A model generated the notes under the pieces. It searched no databases, was not told where the DNA came from, and saw nothing but the letters and a program-made list of their open reading frames with translations. DNA of 64,000 bases from Neptunomonas concharum (GTDB lineage: Bacteria; Pseudomonadota; Gammaproteobacteria; Pseudomonadales; Balneatricaceae), in contig NZ_CP043869.1 of the NCBI RefSeq assembly GCF_008630635.1, positions 1,984,001 to 2,048,000 of the forward strand, written 5' to 3'. Of the stretch, positions 29,637-38,984 are shown piece by piece. The stretch's first letter is position 1. Each line of letters opens with the position of its first letter. Position numbers and translations under genes: made by a program.

Positions 29637-30731
29637 CTATTCAGCCGAGACATAGTTAGCAAAATCACTATACCCTAGCTGTGCGCCACCAAATAAATAA
29701 TCCGCCTTAAACTCAGCCAAAGGCCACCCTTGGCGAACCCGTTGCGGGTAGTCAGGATTCGCAATAAATGGTCGACCAAAAGCCACTAAATCAGCCAAAT
29801 TCGCTTGAATAATCCAGTCCGCTCTTTCAGGGTCATAACCACCTGCGACAATGATAGTTTGCTTAAAATAATTACGTAATTCATGGCGAAATTGTTCAGG
29901 CACTTGGGGTGCATCATCCCAATCTGCTTCGGCTAAATGCAGATAACTCACACCTATACGATCTAATTGCCCCGCCACATATAAGATCGCTGGGATAATT
30001 TCTGGGCAATTCATTCCTCGTGCTGTGATGTAAGGCGCTAAGCGAACACCAACTCGTTCTGCACCAATCTCGTTGCTAATCACCTCAGCCACATCAATCA
30101 GCAGCTTCGCTCTACGTGCTATATCACCCCCATAGGCATCCGTTCGTACATTCGACGTGCTACGTAAAAATTGGTCTAAAAGATAACCATTGGCAGCGTG
30201 AATCTCTACACCATCAAAACCTGCGGCCATCGCGTTGATAGCCGCTTGACGGTAATCCTCCACAATCTCTGCGATCTCTTCTAACGCGAGTGCCCGAGGT
30301 GTAGGGCATTCCACCATGCCGCCTTGCCCCATTTCATCAGCCACCCAAACCTGCGCTTCAGGATTAATTGCCGATGGCGCTACAGGAAGCTCCCCGCCAT
30401 GAAACGAAGGGTGAGACATGCGTCCAACATGCCATAACTGCAGATAGATCACTCCACCCGCCTGATGCACCGCTTCGGTGACTTTTTTCCAACCCTGAAT
30501 TTGCGCCTCAGAATGGATTCCTGGCGTAAAGCTATACCCCTGACCCTGTGGGGATATTTGCGTGGCTTCAGTGATGATCATGCCAGCTGACACACGCTGG
30601 GCATAATACTCAGCCATCATTTCATTAGGAATATTACCCGGTTGAGTCGTTCTGCAACGCGTCATTGGTGCCATGACAAAACGATTTTTTAAGACTTGCT
30701 GATTAAGCGGGTAGGCAGAAAACAGATCCAT
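29637..30731 (-). CDS. nemA: Old-yellow-enzyme alkene reductase, NemA-like
   Basis: FMN-dependent, NADPH-using reductase of activated alkenes, maleimides or nitro-esters. 364 residues, the length of E. coli NemA (365). Features: KNRFVMAPMTRCRTTQPGNIPN, LQLWHVGRMSHPSF, the catalytic His/Asn pair in GVEIHAANGYLLDQFLRS followed by the DAYGG turn, and the FMN phosphate region near VAFGRPFIANPD. No NemR-type repressor gene is adjacent. Confidence 0.93.
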   Translation of the reverse strand: MDLFSAYPLNQQVLKNRFVMAPMTRCRTTQPGNIPNEMMAEYYAQRVSAGMIITEATQISPQGQGYSFTPGIHSEAQIQGWKKVTEAVHQAGGVIYLQLWHVGRMSHPSFHGGELPVAPSAINPEAQVWVADEMGQGGMVECPTPRALALEEIAEIVEDYRQAAINAMAAGFDGVEIHAANGYLLDQFLRSTSNVRTDAYGGDIARRAKLLIDVAEVISNEIGAERVGVRLAPYITARGMNCPEIIPAILYVAGQLDRIGVSYLHLAEADWDDAPQVPEQFRHELRNYFKQTIIVAGGYDPERADWIIQANLADLVAFGRPFIANPDYPQRVRQGWPLAEFKADYLFGGAQLGYSDFANYVSAE

Positions 30732-30838
30732 GATTCATCCTCTTATCAAATACGATTTGAGGTAAGCCTAACCCGTCAATAAAACAGCAAAAACAAGAAA
30801 ATAGAACTTTTAGTTTCAAATTTATTTTGATAATACTA

Positions 30839-31336
30839 TTACCGCTTTGGCAATACCCAGTTAGGTCGTGGAAAGTGACACGTGTAACCGTTGGGGTAAT
30901 GCAGCAAATAGTCCTGATGTTCAGGCTCTGCTTCCCAAAACTCACCTGCTGGTTCCACCTCAGTGACAACCTTACCAGGCCACAGCCCTGAAGCGTCGAC
31001 ATCCGCTATCGTCTCTAATGCCACCGATTTCTGGTTTTCATCAACATAGTAGATTGCAGAACGGTAGGCTTTACCCATATCATTGCCCTGACAATCAGGC
31101 GTAGACGGATCATGAATCTGAAAGAAAAACTCTAGCAGCTGCCGATAGGAAGTCAGGCTTGGATCAAAAATAATTTCTATCCCTTCTGCGTGCGTGCCAT
31201 GATTTCGATAAGTGGCATTGGGAACATCTCCGCCGGTATAGCCTACACGTGTTGATATCACACCGGGTAGCTTTCGAATGAGATCTTGCATACCCCAAAA
31301 ACACCCACCTGCCAATACCGCTCTTTCTCTCGACAT
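30839..31336 (-). CDS. msrA: Peptide methionine sulfoxide reductase MsrA
   Basis: Reduces the S form of methionine sulfoxide in oxidised proteins. 165 residues, a compact MsrA. The catalytic cysteine lies in [12 protein letters not shown], with GYTGGD and [10 protein letters not shown] following. Resolving cysteines may be in TPDCQGND and YTCHFPRP. It lies between the nemA-like gene and the Imm22-like gene, all on the minus strand; both reductases fit electrophile or oxidant defence. Confidence 0.95.
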   Translation of the reverse strand: MSRERAVLAGGCFWGMQDLIRKLPGVISTRVGYTGGDVPNATYRNHGTHAEGIEIIFDPSLTSYRQLLEFFFQIHDPSTPDCQGNDMGKAYRSAIYYVDENQKSVALETIADVDASGLWPGKVVTEVEPAGEFWEAEPEHQDYLLHYPNGYTCHFPRPNWVLPKR

Positions 31337-31356
31337 AAACTCTCTCCGTTAACTGT

Positions 31357-31863
31357 TTACTGATCAACCCTTGTGTCTATGAGGTCTTCATCATATACAT
31401 CTGGGTCCTCGACATCATAAAGGTTGTCTGCTTCTTCATCATAATCAAAAGCGCCGAGAAAGGTCAGATACGGATCCTTCTCCACCCCTGATATTTTTGC
31501 GCTATATTCCAGCTCAAATAGCAGAACAACCCAACTGACCTCCCCCAGCTTCTTTTTTCTCGCTTTGCTCAACAATGGCTGAATATAAGACGTTGAAAAG
31601 GAGCATTCTCCGGCCGCCACTTCTATGCTAACTAATCCCTCTTGCGTACCATTGGTTTCTAAGTACTCTGGCTTGAAATACTGAAGATTAAAGTTACGCG
31701 ACCACTGATTAACCGCTCGGGTATTCTTTTTACTAAAGGTTTCTTCAAAATAAGCATCTGGCACATCTGCGTAGGGCACCTGAGAGGCCCAAACGGATAC
31801 TTTATACTTTTTAGAAAAATCGTAACCATCCGCTTTTTTGATCTGTTGATTTTTATCGCTCAC
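31357..31863 (-). CDS. Imm22 (DUF4284)-like protein
   Basis: 168 residues from GTG 31863, chosen because AAGGAG lies 6 bases upstream; the open frame starts 13 codons earlier. The core KVSVWASQVPYADVPDAYFE, WSRNFNLQYFKPEYLE and WVVLLFELEYSAKI resembles the Imm22 immunity-protein family, which pairs with polymorphic toxins. No toxin gene was recognised beside it. The tail is very acidic (DYDEEADNLYDVEDPDVYDED). Family assignment is from pattern memory and needs a profile search. Confidence 0.55.
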   Translation of the reverse strand: MSDKNQQIKKADGYDFSKKYKVSVWASQVPYADVPDAYFEETFSKKNTRAVNQWSRNFNLQYFKPEYLETNGTQEGLVSIEVAAGECSFSTSYIQPLLSKARKKKLGEVSWVVLLFELEYSAKISGVEKDPYLTFLGAFDYDEEADNLYDVEDPDVYDEDLIDTRVDQ

Positions 31864-31956
31864 ACCACGCTCCTTTAAATTAATCACAACAGCACATGAC
31901 ACGCGCTGGCTAAAAAATGTTTAAATGCTGCTAAAACAACACGACTACCAAAAACG

Positions 31957-32298
31957 ATGAAAAGAGACGACATTGAACAGCTGGATCGCTTCGCCACTTG
32001 GTTAGATAGCTCAATCCGCATACCCGGCACCCCATGGCGGATTGGTTGGGATGGTATCATAGGTCTGATCCCTGGGGTTGGTGATTTGGCCGCTGCCAGT
32101 TTATCGGGTTACCTGATCTATCGCGCTGTTCGACTGGGCGCATCAGGAAGTGTGGTTTTGCGTATGCTCTTCAACCTTTTTCTGGAGCTTGTGATTGGCG
32201 CCATTCCTGTGCTGGGCGATCTTTTTGATTTTGCCTTCAAAGCTAATCAACGCAACATGAAAATCCTCAGAGCTCATTTAACAAAACACCAAACTTGA
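31957..32298 (+). CDS. DUF4112 family membrane protein
   Basis: 113 residues. The sequence FATWLDSSIRIPGTPWRIGWDGIIGLIPGVGD followed by a second half FNLFLELVIGAIPVLGDLFDFAFKANQRN is typical of DUF4112, small proteins with hydrophobic helices built around two IPxxGD motifs. Function unknown. It is followed by a strong terminator 45 bases downstream. Confidence 0.85.
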   Translation: MKRDDIEQLDRFATWLDSSIRIPGTPWRIGWDGIIGLIPGVGDLAAASLSGYLIYRAVRLGASGSVVLRMLFNLFLELVIGAIPVLGDLFDFAFKANQRNMKILRAHLTKHQT

Positions 32299-32335
32299 CC
32301 TAGCGGTCCAAATTCAAACTCAAAAATGTTATAGT

Positions 32336-32382
32336 GGAAAAGCCTTGTTCTATTATCGCTTGATAGAACAAGGGCTTTTTCC
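32336..32382 (+). terminator. rho-independent terminator upstream of the BCCT gene
   Basis: CCTTGTTCTAT (32343-32353) pairs perfectly with ATAGAACAAGG (32363-32373), followed by GC and five T. It ends the DUF4112 transcript about 27 bases before the BCCT start, so the BCCT gene needs its own promoter or read-through. Confidence 0.85.
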
Positions 32383-32408
32383 TTTAAATTAATCGTAATG
32401 AGAGTTTA

Positions 32409-33983
32409 ATGAGTGAACACAACGATAAATACAGTATAGAGAGTACAGATTATACCGTTGGCCAGGACAATGTTCAGAAGTGGGGGTTTGATGTTCATAA
32501 CCCCGTCTTTGGAACCAGCGCAGCTTTAGTCATACTCTTCCTTATCGCTACCCTTCTTTCCGACCCAACCACAGCCAAAGAATACCTTGATGGCTTAAAG
32601 TGGGACATTATAGGCACCTTTGATGTGCTATTTATGTGGTCTGGTAACTTTTTTGTCATCTTTTGTCTTTGTCTTATTGCATCTCCTTGGGGCAAAATCC
32701 GCCTAGGAGGCCACGATGCTAAACCTGAGCATTCAACCTTATCATGGCTGGCTATGTTATTTGCCGCCGGTATGGGTATTGGTTTAATGTTTTGGGGCGT
32801 GGCCGAACCTGTCGCCTACTTTACGGGTTGGTATGAAACCCCTTTAGGCGTTGAAGCACGCACCCCTGAAGCAGCGCGTATGGCACTTGGCGCCACCATG
32901 TATCACTGGGGGCTACACCCATGGGCTATTTATGCGGTTGTAGCATTGTCCCTCGCCTTTTTTACCTATAACAAGGGTTTGCCACTTTCTATCCGCTCTA
33001 TCTTCTACCCGTTATTAGGCGATCGAGCGTGGGGCTGGCCAGGGCATATCATTGATATTCTCGCAGTACTTGCTACCTTGTTTGGTTTAGCCACCTCTCT
33101 TGGGCTTGGGGCTCAACAAGCCGCAGCGGGTATCAATCACGTATTTGGGATTGAAGCCAGCATTGGTTTACAAATTGCTGTCATTGTCGGTGTGACATTA
33201 CTAGCCATTATCTCCGTTGTTCGAGGCATTGAAGGCGGCGTAAAGCTATTGAGTAACGTCAATATGATTATTGCCTTCGCGCTTCTGACGTTTGTTGGTT
33301 TATCTGCCGTCGCTATTTCCTTAGGTACGATTCCAACCACCATCGGCGCTTACTTAGAGAACATTATCCCCTTGAGTAACCCTCATGGCCGTGACGATGA
33401 AGCTTGGTTCCAAGGCTGGACAATCTTCTACTGGGCATGGTGGATCTCTTGGTCACCTTTCGTAGGCATGTTTATTGCGCGCGTTTCATCTGGCCGCACC
33501 ATTCGTGAGTTCCTGATCGCTGTACTCCTCATCCCTACCAGTGTCACGATTATCTGGATGTCGGTTTATGGAGGTATCGCGATAGATCAAGTAATGAATG
33601 GCATTGGCGCACTAGGCACGGACGGACTCACCTCTGTACCGCTAGCAATGTTCCAAATGTTTGATGAGATGGCTATGGGCAACATTCTGTCAGTCATTGC
33701 CATTATCTTAGTGTTGGTATTCTTTATTACTTCTTCTGACTCAGGCTCATTGGTTATCGATAGTATTACCGCAGGCGGCAAGATTGATGCTCCCGTACCA
33801 CAACGTATCTTTTGGGCAAGCGTTGAAGGGGCTATTGCTGCTGCACTACTATGGATTGGGGGAACGGAAGCTATTCAAGCATTGCAAGCAGGGGCTATTT
33901 CTACAGGCCTACCTTTTACCATCGTGCTGTTGCTGATGTGCCTAAGTTTGATACTGGGCTTAAAAACAGAAAGCAGACGCTAA
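32409..33983 (+). CDS. BCCT-family glycine betaine/choline-type transporter
   Basis: 524-residue carrier with twelve predicted helices. The BCCT signatures are clear: AAGMGIGLMFWGVAEPVAYF near residue 118, HWGLHPWAIYA, and the tryptophan-rich WTIFYWAWWISWSPFVGMFIAR. Members import betaine, choline, carnitine or DMSP by sodium or proton symport, often for osmoprotection in marine bacteria. The C-terminal tail is short, so osmosensing through a long cytoplasmic tail seems unlikely. Substrate not determinable. Confidence 0.93.
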   Translation: MSEHNDKYSIESTDYTVGQDNVQKWGFDVHNPVFGTSAALVILFLIATLLSDPTTAKEYLDGLKWDIIGTFDVLFMWSGNFFVIFCLCLIASPWGKIRLGGHDAKPEHSTLSWLAMLFAAGMGIGLMFWGVAEPVAYFTGWYETPLGVEARTPEAARMALGATMYHWGLHPWAIYAVVALSLAFFTYNKGLPLSIRSIFYPLLGDRAWGWPGHIIDILAVLATLFGLATSLGLGAQQAAAGINHVFGIEASIGLQIAVIVGVTLLAIISVVRGIEGGVKLLSNVNMIIAFALLTFVGLSAVAISLGTIPTTIGAYLENIIPLSNPHGRDDEAWFQGWTIFYWAWWISWSPFVGMFIARVSSGRTIREFLIAVLLIPTSVTIIWMSVYGGIAIDQVMNGIGALGTDGLTSVPLAMFQMFDEMAMGNILSVIAIILVLVFFITSSDSGSLVIDSITAGGKIDAPVPQRIFWASVEGAIAAALLWIGGTEAIQALQAGAISTGLPFTIVLLLMCLSLILGLKTESRR

Positions 33984-33995
33984 CCTACGTTCACA

Positions 33996-34022
33996 AAGCT
34001 CGGCTTAAGCCGAGCTTTTTTA
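33996..34022. terminator. Terminator between the BCCT and exonuclease genes
   Basis: AAGCTCGGC-TTAA-GCCGAGCTT palindromic stem followed by a T-run, between convergent genes. Confidence 0.88.
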
Positions 34023-34730
34023 TACCCAATAGGTTTTCACCGCATGATCCGCACTAAAATGGTGGGCAATTTGTGCTTGTAGCAATTCTGCTGTGGCGAC
34101 CGCATCTGTCAATGCGTTATGGGCATCATAGTGTGGAAGATTATAACGGCTACGACAGTGCCCTAAACGGACAGAAGGAAGCAGTTTTTTGAGCAGTTTA
34201 TGCCAGAAGTGTTGCTGACGTTGCAGAATAATGGACTCTAGATGCATGGTATCAATCATGGGAAACAGAACAGGCTCTTTCAATATCGACATCACCGCTT
34301 TATTAAGAAATGCTCGCTCAATATATCGGTAGTGCACAACCACCAGCTTCCCCGCGATCGCATCCAATACCTGATCTAAAACGCTTTCCAGTGGCGGAGC
34401 CGACTCAACTTCAGAGTGGGTAATGCCGTGAAATACAATAGAGTCTTCGGTCATCTCTTGCTCGGGTTTGACAACCCAATGTTTTGATTCAGCACAGTAG
34501 ATACGGCGCAGGTCAAAAGGGACTAAACCAATACTGACGATTTCCGCCTCATCCACTGACAGCCCGGTTGTTTCAAAGTCCATCGCCACCATCGGAGCCT
34601 GAGCAATAGGCGTATCGGGATGAAGAACTCCATGCTGGTAAAAGTCAAAAAGCATACCGGGCTGGCACTGAGCCGCCCGCTGCCCATAGTAGTGAAGCCA
34701 GTCACTGGGGATTGCTTCACTACGACTCAA
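34020..34730 (-). CDS. DEDDh 3'-5' exonuclease, DnaQ-like
   Basis: 236 residues. Exo I: APMVAMDFETTGLSVDEAEIVS; Exo II: KLVVVHYRYIERAFL; Exo III with catalytic His: YDAHNALTDAVATAELL. Similar free-standing exonucleases of the PolC/epsilon type occur next to DUF294 genes. Here the start overlaps the DUF294 stop by 4 bases (ATGA), indicating translational coupling. Its substrate could be ssDNA or RNA; the pairing suggests nucleotide signalling or repair, unproven. Confidence 0.85.
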   Translation of the reverse strand: MSRSEAIPSDWLHYYGQRAAQCQPGMLFDFYQHGVLHPDTPIAQAPMVAMDFETTGLSVDEAEIVSIGLVPFDLRRIYCAESKHWVVKPEQEMTEDSIVFHGITHSEVESAPPLESVLDQVLDAIAGKLVVVHYRYIERAFLNKAVMSILKEPVLFPMIDTMHLESIILQRQQHFWHKLLKKLLPSVRLGHCRSRYNLPHYDAHNALTDAVATAELLQAQIAHHFSADHAVKTYWV

Positions 34731-36634
34731 TGCTTGGTTCCTTTAATTGATGCGTTCGCAGTATAACGAAACTTAAGGAAGTTCTGAGCAGCACTTACCA
34801 CCTGAAACGCTTCTTTCAGATTGCGCCGCTCAAAGCGCGATAGATTATCCGGCTCGATATTATTATCAGGCGCTACCTTTTGCAGCACATCCTTGGCCTG
34901 GTGTTTCACCCTAACGATCGAGAGATACTCCAGTGCATCACTTAAATCTTGTGCGCTACCTTCAGGGAGCAAATTAGCGGCAATAATATCATCCAAGCGT
35001 TCAAACGAGTTGCGTGCTCTGGAACCGATCGCGAGCGCATGAACACGAATAACATCCGTTAGTGGCGCGGTACCGCGTCTTTTAAGGTTGATAGAGTTAT
35101 TATGTCGCCCGTCTTTTTCCATCACGAAGGCCTTAAAGAACCCTAGTGGCGGCGTTCTTAACAGTGCATTACGGGCTAACGCCGCTAAAAACTTACGATT
35201 ATCCTTAGCCTGTACGGCAACATGGCGACGCAGCTCTGTTGCCCACTGCTCCTTACCCCACACACCCTCAAGATCAAAAAAGATAGAGCAATGCAGTAAC
35301 GCCTCTGGATCAGGATTTTCGATCCACTGGCTGAATACATGCTTCCATTGGCTGAGTGTCAGTTGCCACTTCGGGTTAGTTGCCATGATGTCACCATTAC
35401 AGTAGGTGTAACCACAGGTATTCAAACCATCACAGACAAACTGGGTAAGTGCTGTAAAATATTCGCCATGCAGCGCTGCATCATAGCTATCATCCAGAAT
35501 AATCGCGTTATCCTGATCCGTTACCAGCATCTGCTCATCGCGAGCCATTGAGCCCAGCGCCAAAAAACAATAAGGAACAGGCGGCGGCCCTAATGACTCT
35601 TCAGCTAGTTCAAGCAGACGTTGTTTGAAGCTTCGCCCCACCACCGCCATGGCTGACCCAATCATATGAGAATTAGCGTCTTCGTTTACCATCCGCACAA
35701 AGGCATCGGGTACAAACTTGGCGTATTCCGCTAGGCCGTCCACATTTTGTTGCGCAAAAATCTCGCGTACCAGAAACAAACTGCTCTGAGACTCATAACG
35801 AACAATGTCAGATAACTCTATAATACCTATCGGTTTTTTCTTTTTGAGGACAGGGAGGTGATGGATATTGAAACGCAGCATCGCCAGCATCGCCTCATAG
35901 ACATACGCATTTTCATCCAACACCACCATATCAGTACTCATCACCTGTCCGATTGGCGTTTTCAGATCCAGACTCTCTGCCACCACACGGGTAATAAAAT
36001 CTCTATCTGTGATAATGCCAATCGCCTGACCATCATCATCTTCAGGATCACTCTCGATTGGCTTATCAGGGTCGGTAATCAGAAGCGCCGAAACACTCTC
36101 CTGTGTCATTAACAGTGCAGCTTCGCTGACAGGCGCCTCTTTACTGATGGTGACTACATCTCGCATTAGCAGACTTTTCACCTTATCGGTTGTCAGATCA
36201 TTTTTGTTGGTTTGATCCGTAATCGACTGACGCAACAAGGCTGCATTATCTACTTCAAAGTAGTTAGAAAAGCCCTCATATTGATCACAATAATCATTAA
36301 AAAGATCGGCGGGGATACAATAAAGCAGACAATCCTCTAATGCTTTTGTGGGGAATCGCACACGGCCTCGCATCATCAGGCCCATCTGTCCAAAGATGCC
36401 ACCCGCATCAAGCCGGTTATACAGCTCACCATTTCGTCTGAAGGTCTCTACCGCGCCACTACGCACAACAAACAAGTCGTTAACCGGCTCGCCATAACTC
36501 AGAATATCGCTACCTGCAACGTAGTAAGCCACCTCAACCTGCTTTGCCAATGTCATTAGCGCATCATCAGGGAGTTCATCAAAGGGGGAATAATCCGCCA
36601 AAAAACGCTGTATTTCGACCTGCTCGGGCTGCAT
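34727..36634 (-). CDS. cNMP-binding/CBS/DUF294 putative nucleotidyltransferase
   Basis: 635 residues with four parts: a cyclic-nucleotide-binding-like domain (about 10-130, DILSYGEPVNDLFVVRSGAVETFRR), a CBS pair (about 155-285), a GlnD-like nucleotidyltransferase core with FLALGSMARDEQMLVTDQDNAII (about 355), and a C-terminal helical domain. The GSxxRxE and TDxD motifs are intact, so catalysis is possible; the target is unknown. Translationally coupled to the exonuclease gene after it. Confidence 0.88.
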   Translation of the reverse strand: MQPEQVEIQRFLADYSPFDELPDDALMTLAKQVEVAYYVAGSDILSYGEPVNDLFVVRSGAVETFRRNGELYNRLDAGGIFGQMGLMMRGRVRFPTKALEDCLLYCIPADLFNDYCDQYEGFSNYFEVDNAALLRQSITDQTNKNDLTTDKVKSLLMRDVVTISKEAPVSEAALLMTQESVSALLITDPDKPIESDPEDDDGQAIGIITDRDFITRVVAESLDLKTPIGQVMSTDMVVLDENAYVYEAMLAMLRFNIHHLPVLKKKKPIGIIELSDIVRYESQSSLFLVREIFAQQNVDGLAEYAKFVPDAFVRMVNEDANSHMIGSAMAVVGRSFKQRLLELAEESLGPPPVPYCFLALGSMARDEQMLVTDQDNAIILDDSYDAALHGEYFTALTQFVCDGLNTCGYTYCNGDIMATNPKWQLTLSQWKHVFSQWIENPDPEALLHCSIFFDLEGVWGKEQWATELRRHVAVQAKDNRKFLAALARNALLRTPPLGFFKAFVMEKDGRHNNSINLKRRGTAPLTDVIRVHALAIGSRARNSFERLDDIIAANLLPEGSAQDLSDALEYLSIVRVKHQAKDVLQKVAPDNNIEPDNLSRFERRNLKEAFQVVSAAQNFLKFRYTANASIKGTKH

Positions 36635-36653
36635 GGTATCTCCACTATTGAGA

Positions 36654-38180
36654 CTAAGGGGTGTTCCACTGTACGCTGAACAGATCGGTGCGTCGGTCTT
36701 TTAAGTTGTTAACCGAGCCTTCGCTACGAACCAGCTTGAGCTTATCCAAATCCAGATCACTAAACATGACCATCTCTGTATTAGGGGTTGTTTCAGCCAT
36801 AACAGCATCATGGGGAAACGAAAAATCCGAGGGCGAGAAAACCGCCGCTTGAGAATACTGAACATCCAGATTTTCAACCTGCGGCAAGTTACCGCAACTG
36901 CCACAGATCACCACATAGCACTCGTTCTCAATGGCACGTGCCTGCGCACAGTGTCGAACACGCAAGTATCCATTTTTGGTATCCGTCCAAAAGGGCACGA
37001 ACAATATATCCATATCCTGATCTGCCAGAATGCGCCCTAACTCAGGGAACTCCACATCATAACAGATCAAAATACCAATGCGCCCAGCATCGGTATCAAA
37101 CACCCTTAACTGATCCCCCCCCTGAATCACCCAGTCACGGCGCTCATGGGGTGTAATATGCAACTTGCTTTGTAGTTCGATCGTGCCATCACGGCGGCAT
37201 AAATAACTAACATTGTACAACAGGTCATCTTCAACCAAGGGTAAAGACCCTGTAATCACATTGATGTTATAACTCACAGCCAACTGAGACATCTCATTTT
37301 TAAAGCGCTCGGTAAAGCCTGCAACGAAACGAATCGCCTCGGTCTGGTTGCGCTGGTTTGGGCTCAACCCCATCAAGGGCGCATTAAAAAACTCAGGAAA
37401 CAGCGCAAAGTCACTTTTGTAGCTCGATAAAGCATCAATAAAATACTCAACCTGCTTTAGCATCTCCTCAACGGAATCTACCTCACGCATCTGCCACTGA
37501 ATCGCACCAATTCGCACAACGGTTTTGCGGGTTTCAATCACCGTACTTTCGGGTTCGTAAAAGATATTTCGCCACTCAAGCAACGTCGCATAGCCCTGAG
37601 ATTTCTCATCTTCAGGTAGATACTGCTTAAGAAGGCGCGTTACTTGAAAGTCATTAGACAGTTGGAACGTCAGGATCGGGTCGTAGATACGCTTATGATC
37701 CACTGCTTCGATATACTCAACGGGAGACATCTCGTCCGCATACTGGTAATAGTTAGGAATACGTCCACCCGCAAGAATGGCCCGAAAATTATGCTGGCGA
37801 CACAGGTCTTTACGCGCTTCGTATAAGCGGCGACCTAAACGATAGCCACGGTAATCTTTATGAATGAGTACATCCAAACCATACAACGCATCCCCATCAG
37901 GGTCGTTTAAGATCGTCTCTTTAGTGCTGATCAAGTCCTCATAGGCGTGCGGGTTACTAAAGCGTAAATAATTCACCTGAACCGACAAGGCCACGCCCAC
38001 AATCACATCACGATCAACCAAACAAATCTGCCCTTCGGGAAGATCAGCTATCAACTTAAAGATCGTATGCTCCGGCCACGCACCGCCAATATCATCATAA
38101 ATAGAGTCCATTAGCGCTTTAAGTTGCGGATAGTCAGATTGCTCTAAGTTACGTATTTTCAGGTGTAGATCTTCAAACAT
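36654..38180 (-). CDS. GNAT acetyltransferase fused to a carbon-nitrogen hydrolase
   Basis: 508 residues. Residues 1-200 are a GNAT domain (LDVLIHKDYRGYRLGRRLYEARKDL with the acetyl-CoA loop). Residues 225-505 are a nitrilase-superfamily hydrolase with the catalytic triad visible: Glu in FALFPEFF, Lys in LQSKLHITPHER and Cys in GILICYDVEFPE. Such bifunctional proteins are widespread in marine gammaproteobacteria but their reaction is not established. Located 19 bases upstream of the DUF294 gene, probably one operon. Confidence 0.88.
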   Translation of the reverse strand: MFEDLHLKIRNLEQSDYPQLKALMDSIYDDIGGAWPEHTIFKLIADLPEGQICLVDRDVIVGVALSVQVNYLRFSNPHAYEDLISTKETILNDPDGDALYGLDVLIHKDYRGYRLGRRLYEARKDLCRQHNFRAILAGGRIPNYYQYADEMSPVEYIEAVDHKRIYDPILTFQLSNDFQVTRLLKQYLPEDEKSQGYATLLEWRNIFYEPESTVIETRKTVVRIGAIQWQMREVDSVEEMLKQVEYFIDALSSYKSDFALFPEFFNAPLMGLSPNQRNQTEAIRFVAGFTERFKNEMSQLAVSYNINVITGSLPLVEDDLLYNVSYLCRRDGTIELQSKLHITPHERRDWVIQGGDQLRVFDTDAGRIGILICYDVEFPELGRILADQDMDILFVPFWTDTKNGYLRVRHCAQARAIENECYVVICGSCGNLPQVENLDVQYSQAAVFSPSDFSFPHDAVMAETTPNTEMVMFSDLDLDKLKLVRSEGSVNNLKDRRTDLFSVQWNTP

Positions 38181-38508
38181 CTTGTTTCCTTTTACCCATT
38201 CAAGCCCCTACTCTACATGATGACACTCGATCTAACAGCGGCGGCTAATATATTTTCATGATACCCTCATCTAACACAGAGTATTCATATCCTACAGGCA
38301 CCTAATGTCCAGACGGGTTTCAAACGATTACGGCTACTGTTTAGAGTTGGATCAAAAAATTAAACGACAAGATGGATACCAGCAAGAAACCGACGAATTT
38401 ACTGACCCTATACAATGCAATAACTCATCATATTCTAGACAAAGTACTTACAAGAAAACAAAGATCGGAGCACAAACTTGACAAGCAGATTTGGAGCCGA
38501 ATGCAAAA
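38181..38508. other. Gap with a degraded copy of an IS110 right end
   Basis: 328 bases without a gene. Bases 38339-38428 resemble two pieces of the right-hand non-coding end of the IS110-type element at 41129-42188. The rest shows nothing recognisable. Confidence 0.45.
38339..38428 (+). mobile_element. IS110-type right-end remnant
   Basis: GTTTAGAGTT...GGATCA matches 41883-41906, and GATACCAGCA-GAAACCGACGAA ... TACTGACC ... ATGCA-TAACTC matches 42047-42118, in the same order but with the roughly 140 bases between the blocks reduced to about 20. This is a shrunken, diverged second copy, about 2.8 kb from the better-preserved one. Confidence 0.55.
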
Positions 38509-38955
38509 TTATCCCTTACCGTAGAACCTATTAAGCAATATCGCATCGTCTTCACAGAGGTGATCACGCTTATGGACAATAAAGCTTTCGTAATCACGTC
38601 CCTCTGCCTTTACTAACAAATAACAAGACCAACCGCCGCTTCGTCCTATAGAGATGGACCAGAACCGCTCGATTTGCTTAGGATTTAACGAAACTTGTTG
38701 TCCACTCTTTTGAAATAGCGTTACACCACTTTCTTCATAGGTAATCGTTCCAAATTTTTCTTCCAGTGAGTCATATTCCCAGTAAAAGAGTGTTGATACA
38801 GTGAACACCGCCCCAAAAAGCTTCAGCAGCGAAGCTCGATGTTTATAAAAACTATATACAAAGGCAAGCGGAATAAGCCAAAGATAAAACCGTAGCATTC
38901 CTACGCCCGTGTAAAAAATATTTTCGTAAACGCTGTATGCGTACTCGATTTCCAT
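38509..38955 (-). CDS. Hypothetical membrane protein with PH-like domain
   Basis: 148 residues from ATG 38955 (frame open 10 codons further, into the IS30 relic boundary). Two hydrophobic helices (FYLWLIPLAFVYSFY and LFGAVFTVSTLFYWEY) are followed by a soluble part beginning FGTITYEESGVTLFQKSG that resembles bacterial PH-like domains. Not recognised further. It lies outside the cassette array: no attC-like sequence follows its stop. Confidence 0.55.
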   Translation of the reverse strand: MEIEYAYSVYENIFYTGVGMLRFYLWLIPLAFVYSFYKHRASLLKLFGAVFTVSTLFYWEYDSLEEKFGTITYEESGVTLFQKSGQQVSLNPKQIERFWSISIGRSGGWSCYLLVKAEGRDYESFIVHKRDHLCEDDAILLNRFYGKG

Positions 38956-38984
38956 ACCCGAAAACTCAGATAATAAGTGCACCA

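Noticed and set aside
32295-32335. Promoter for the BCCT gene from TTGACC and TATAGT
   Set aside because: The spacer is 29 bases, far from the usual 16-18, and a terminator lies immediately downstream.
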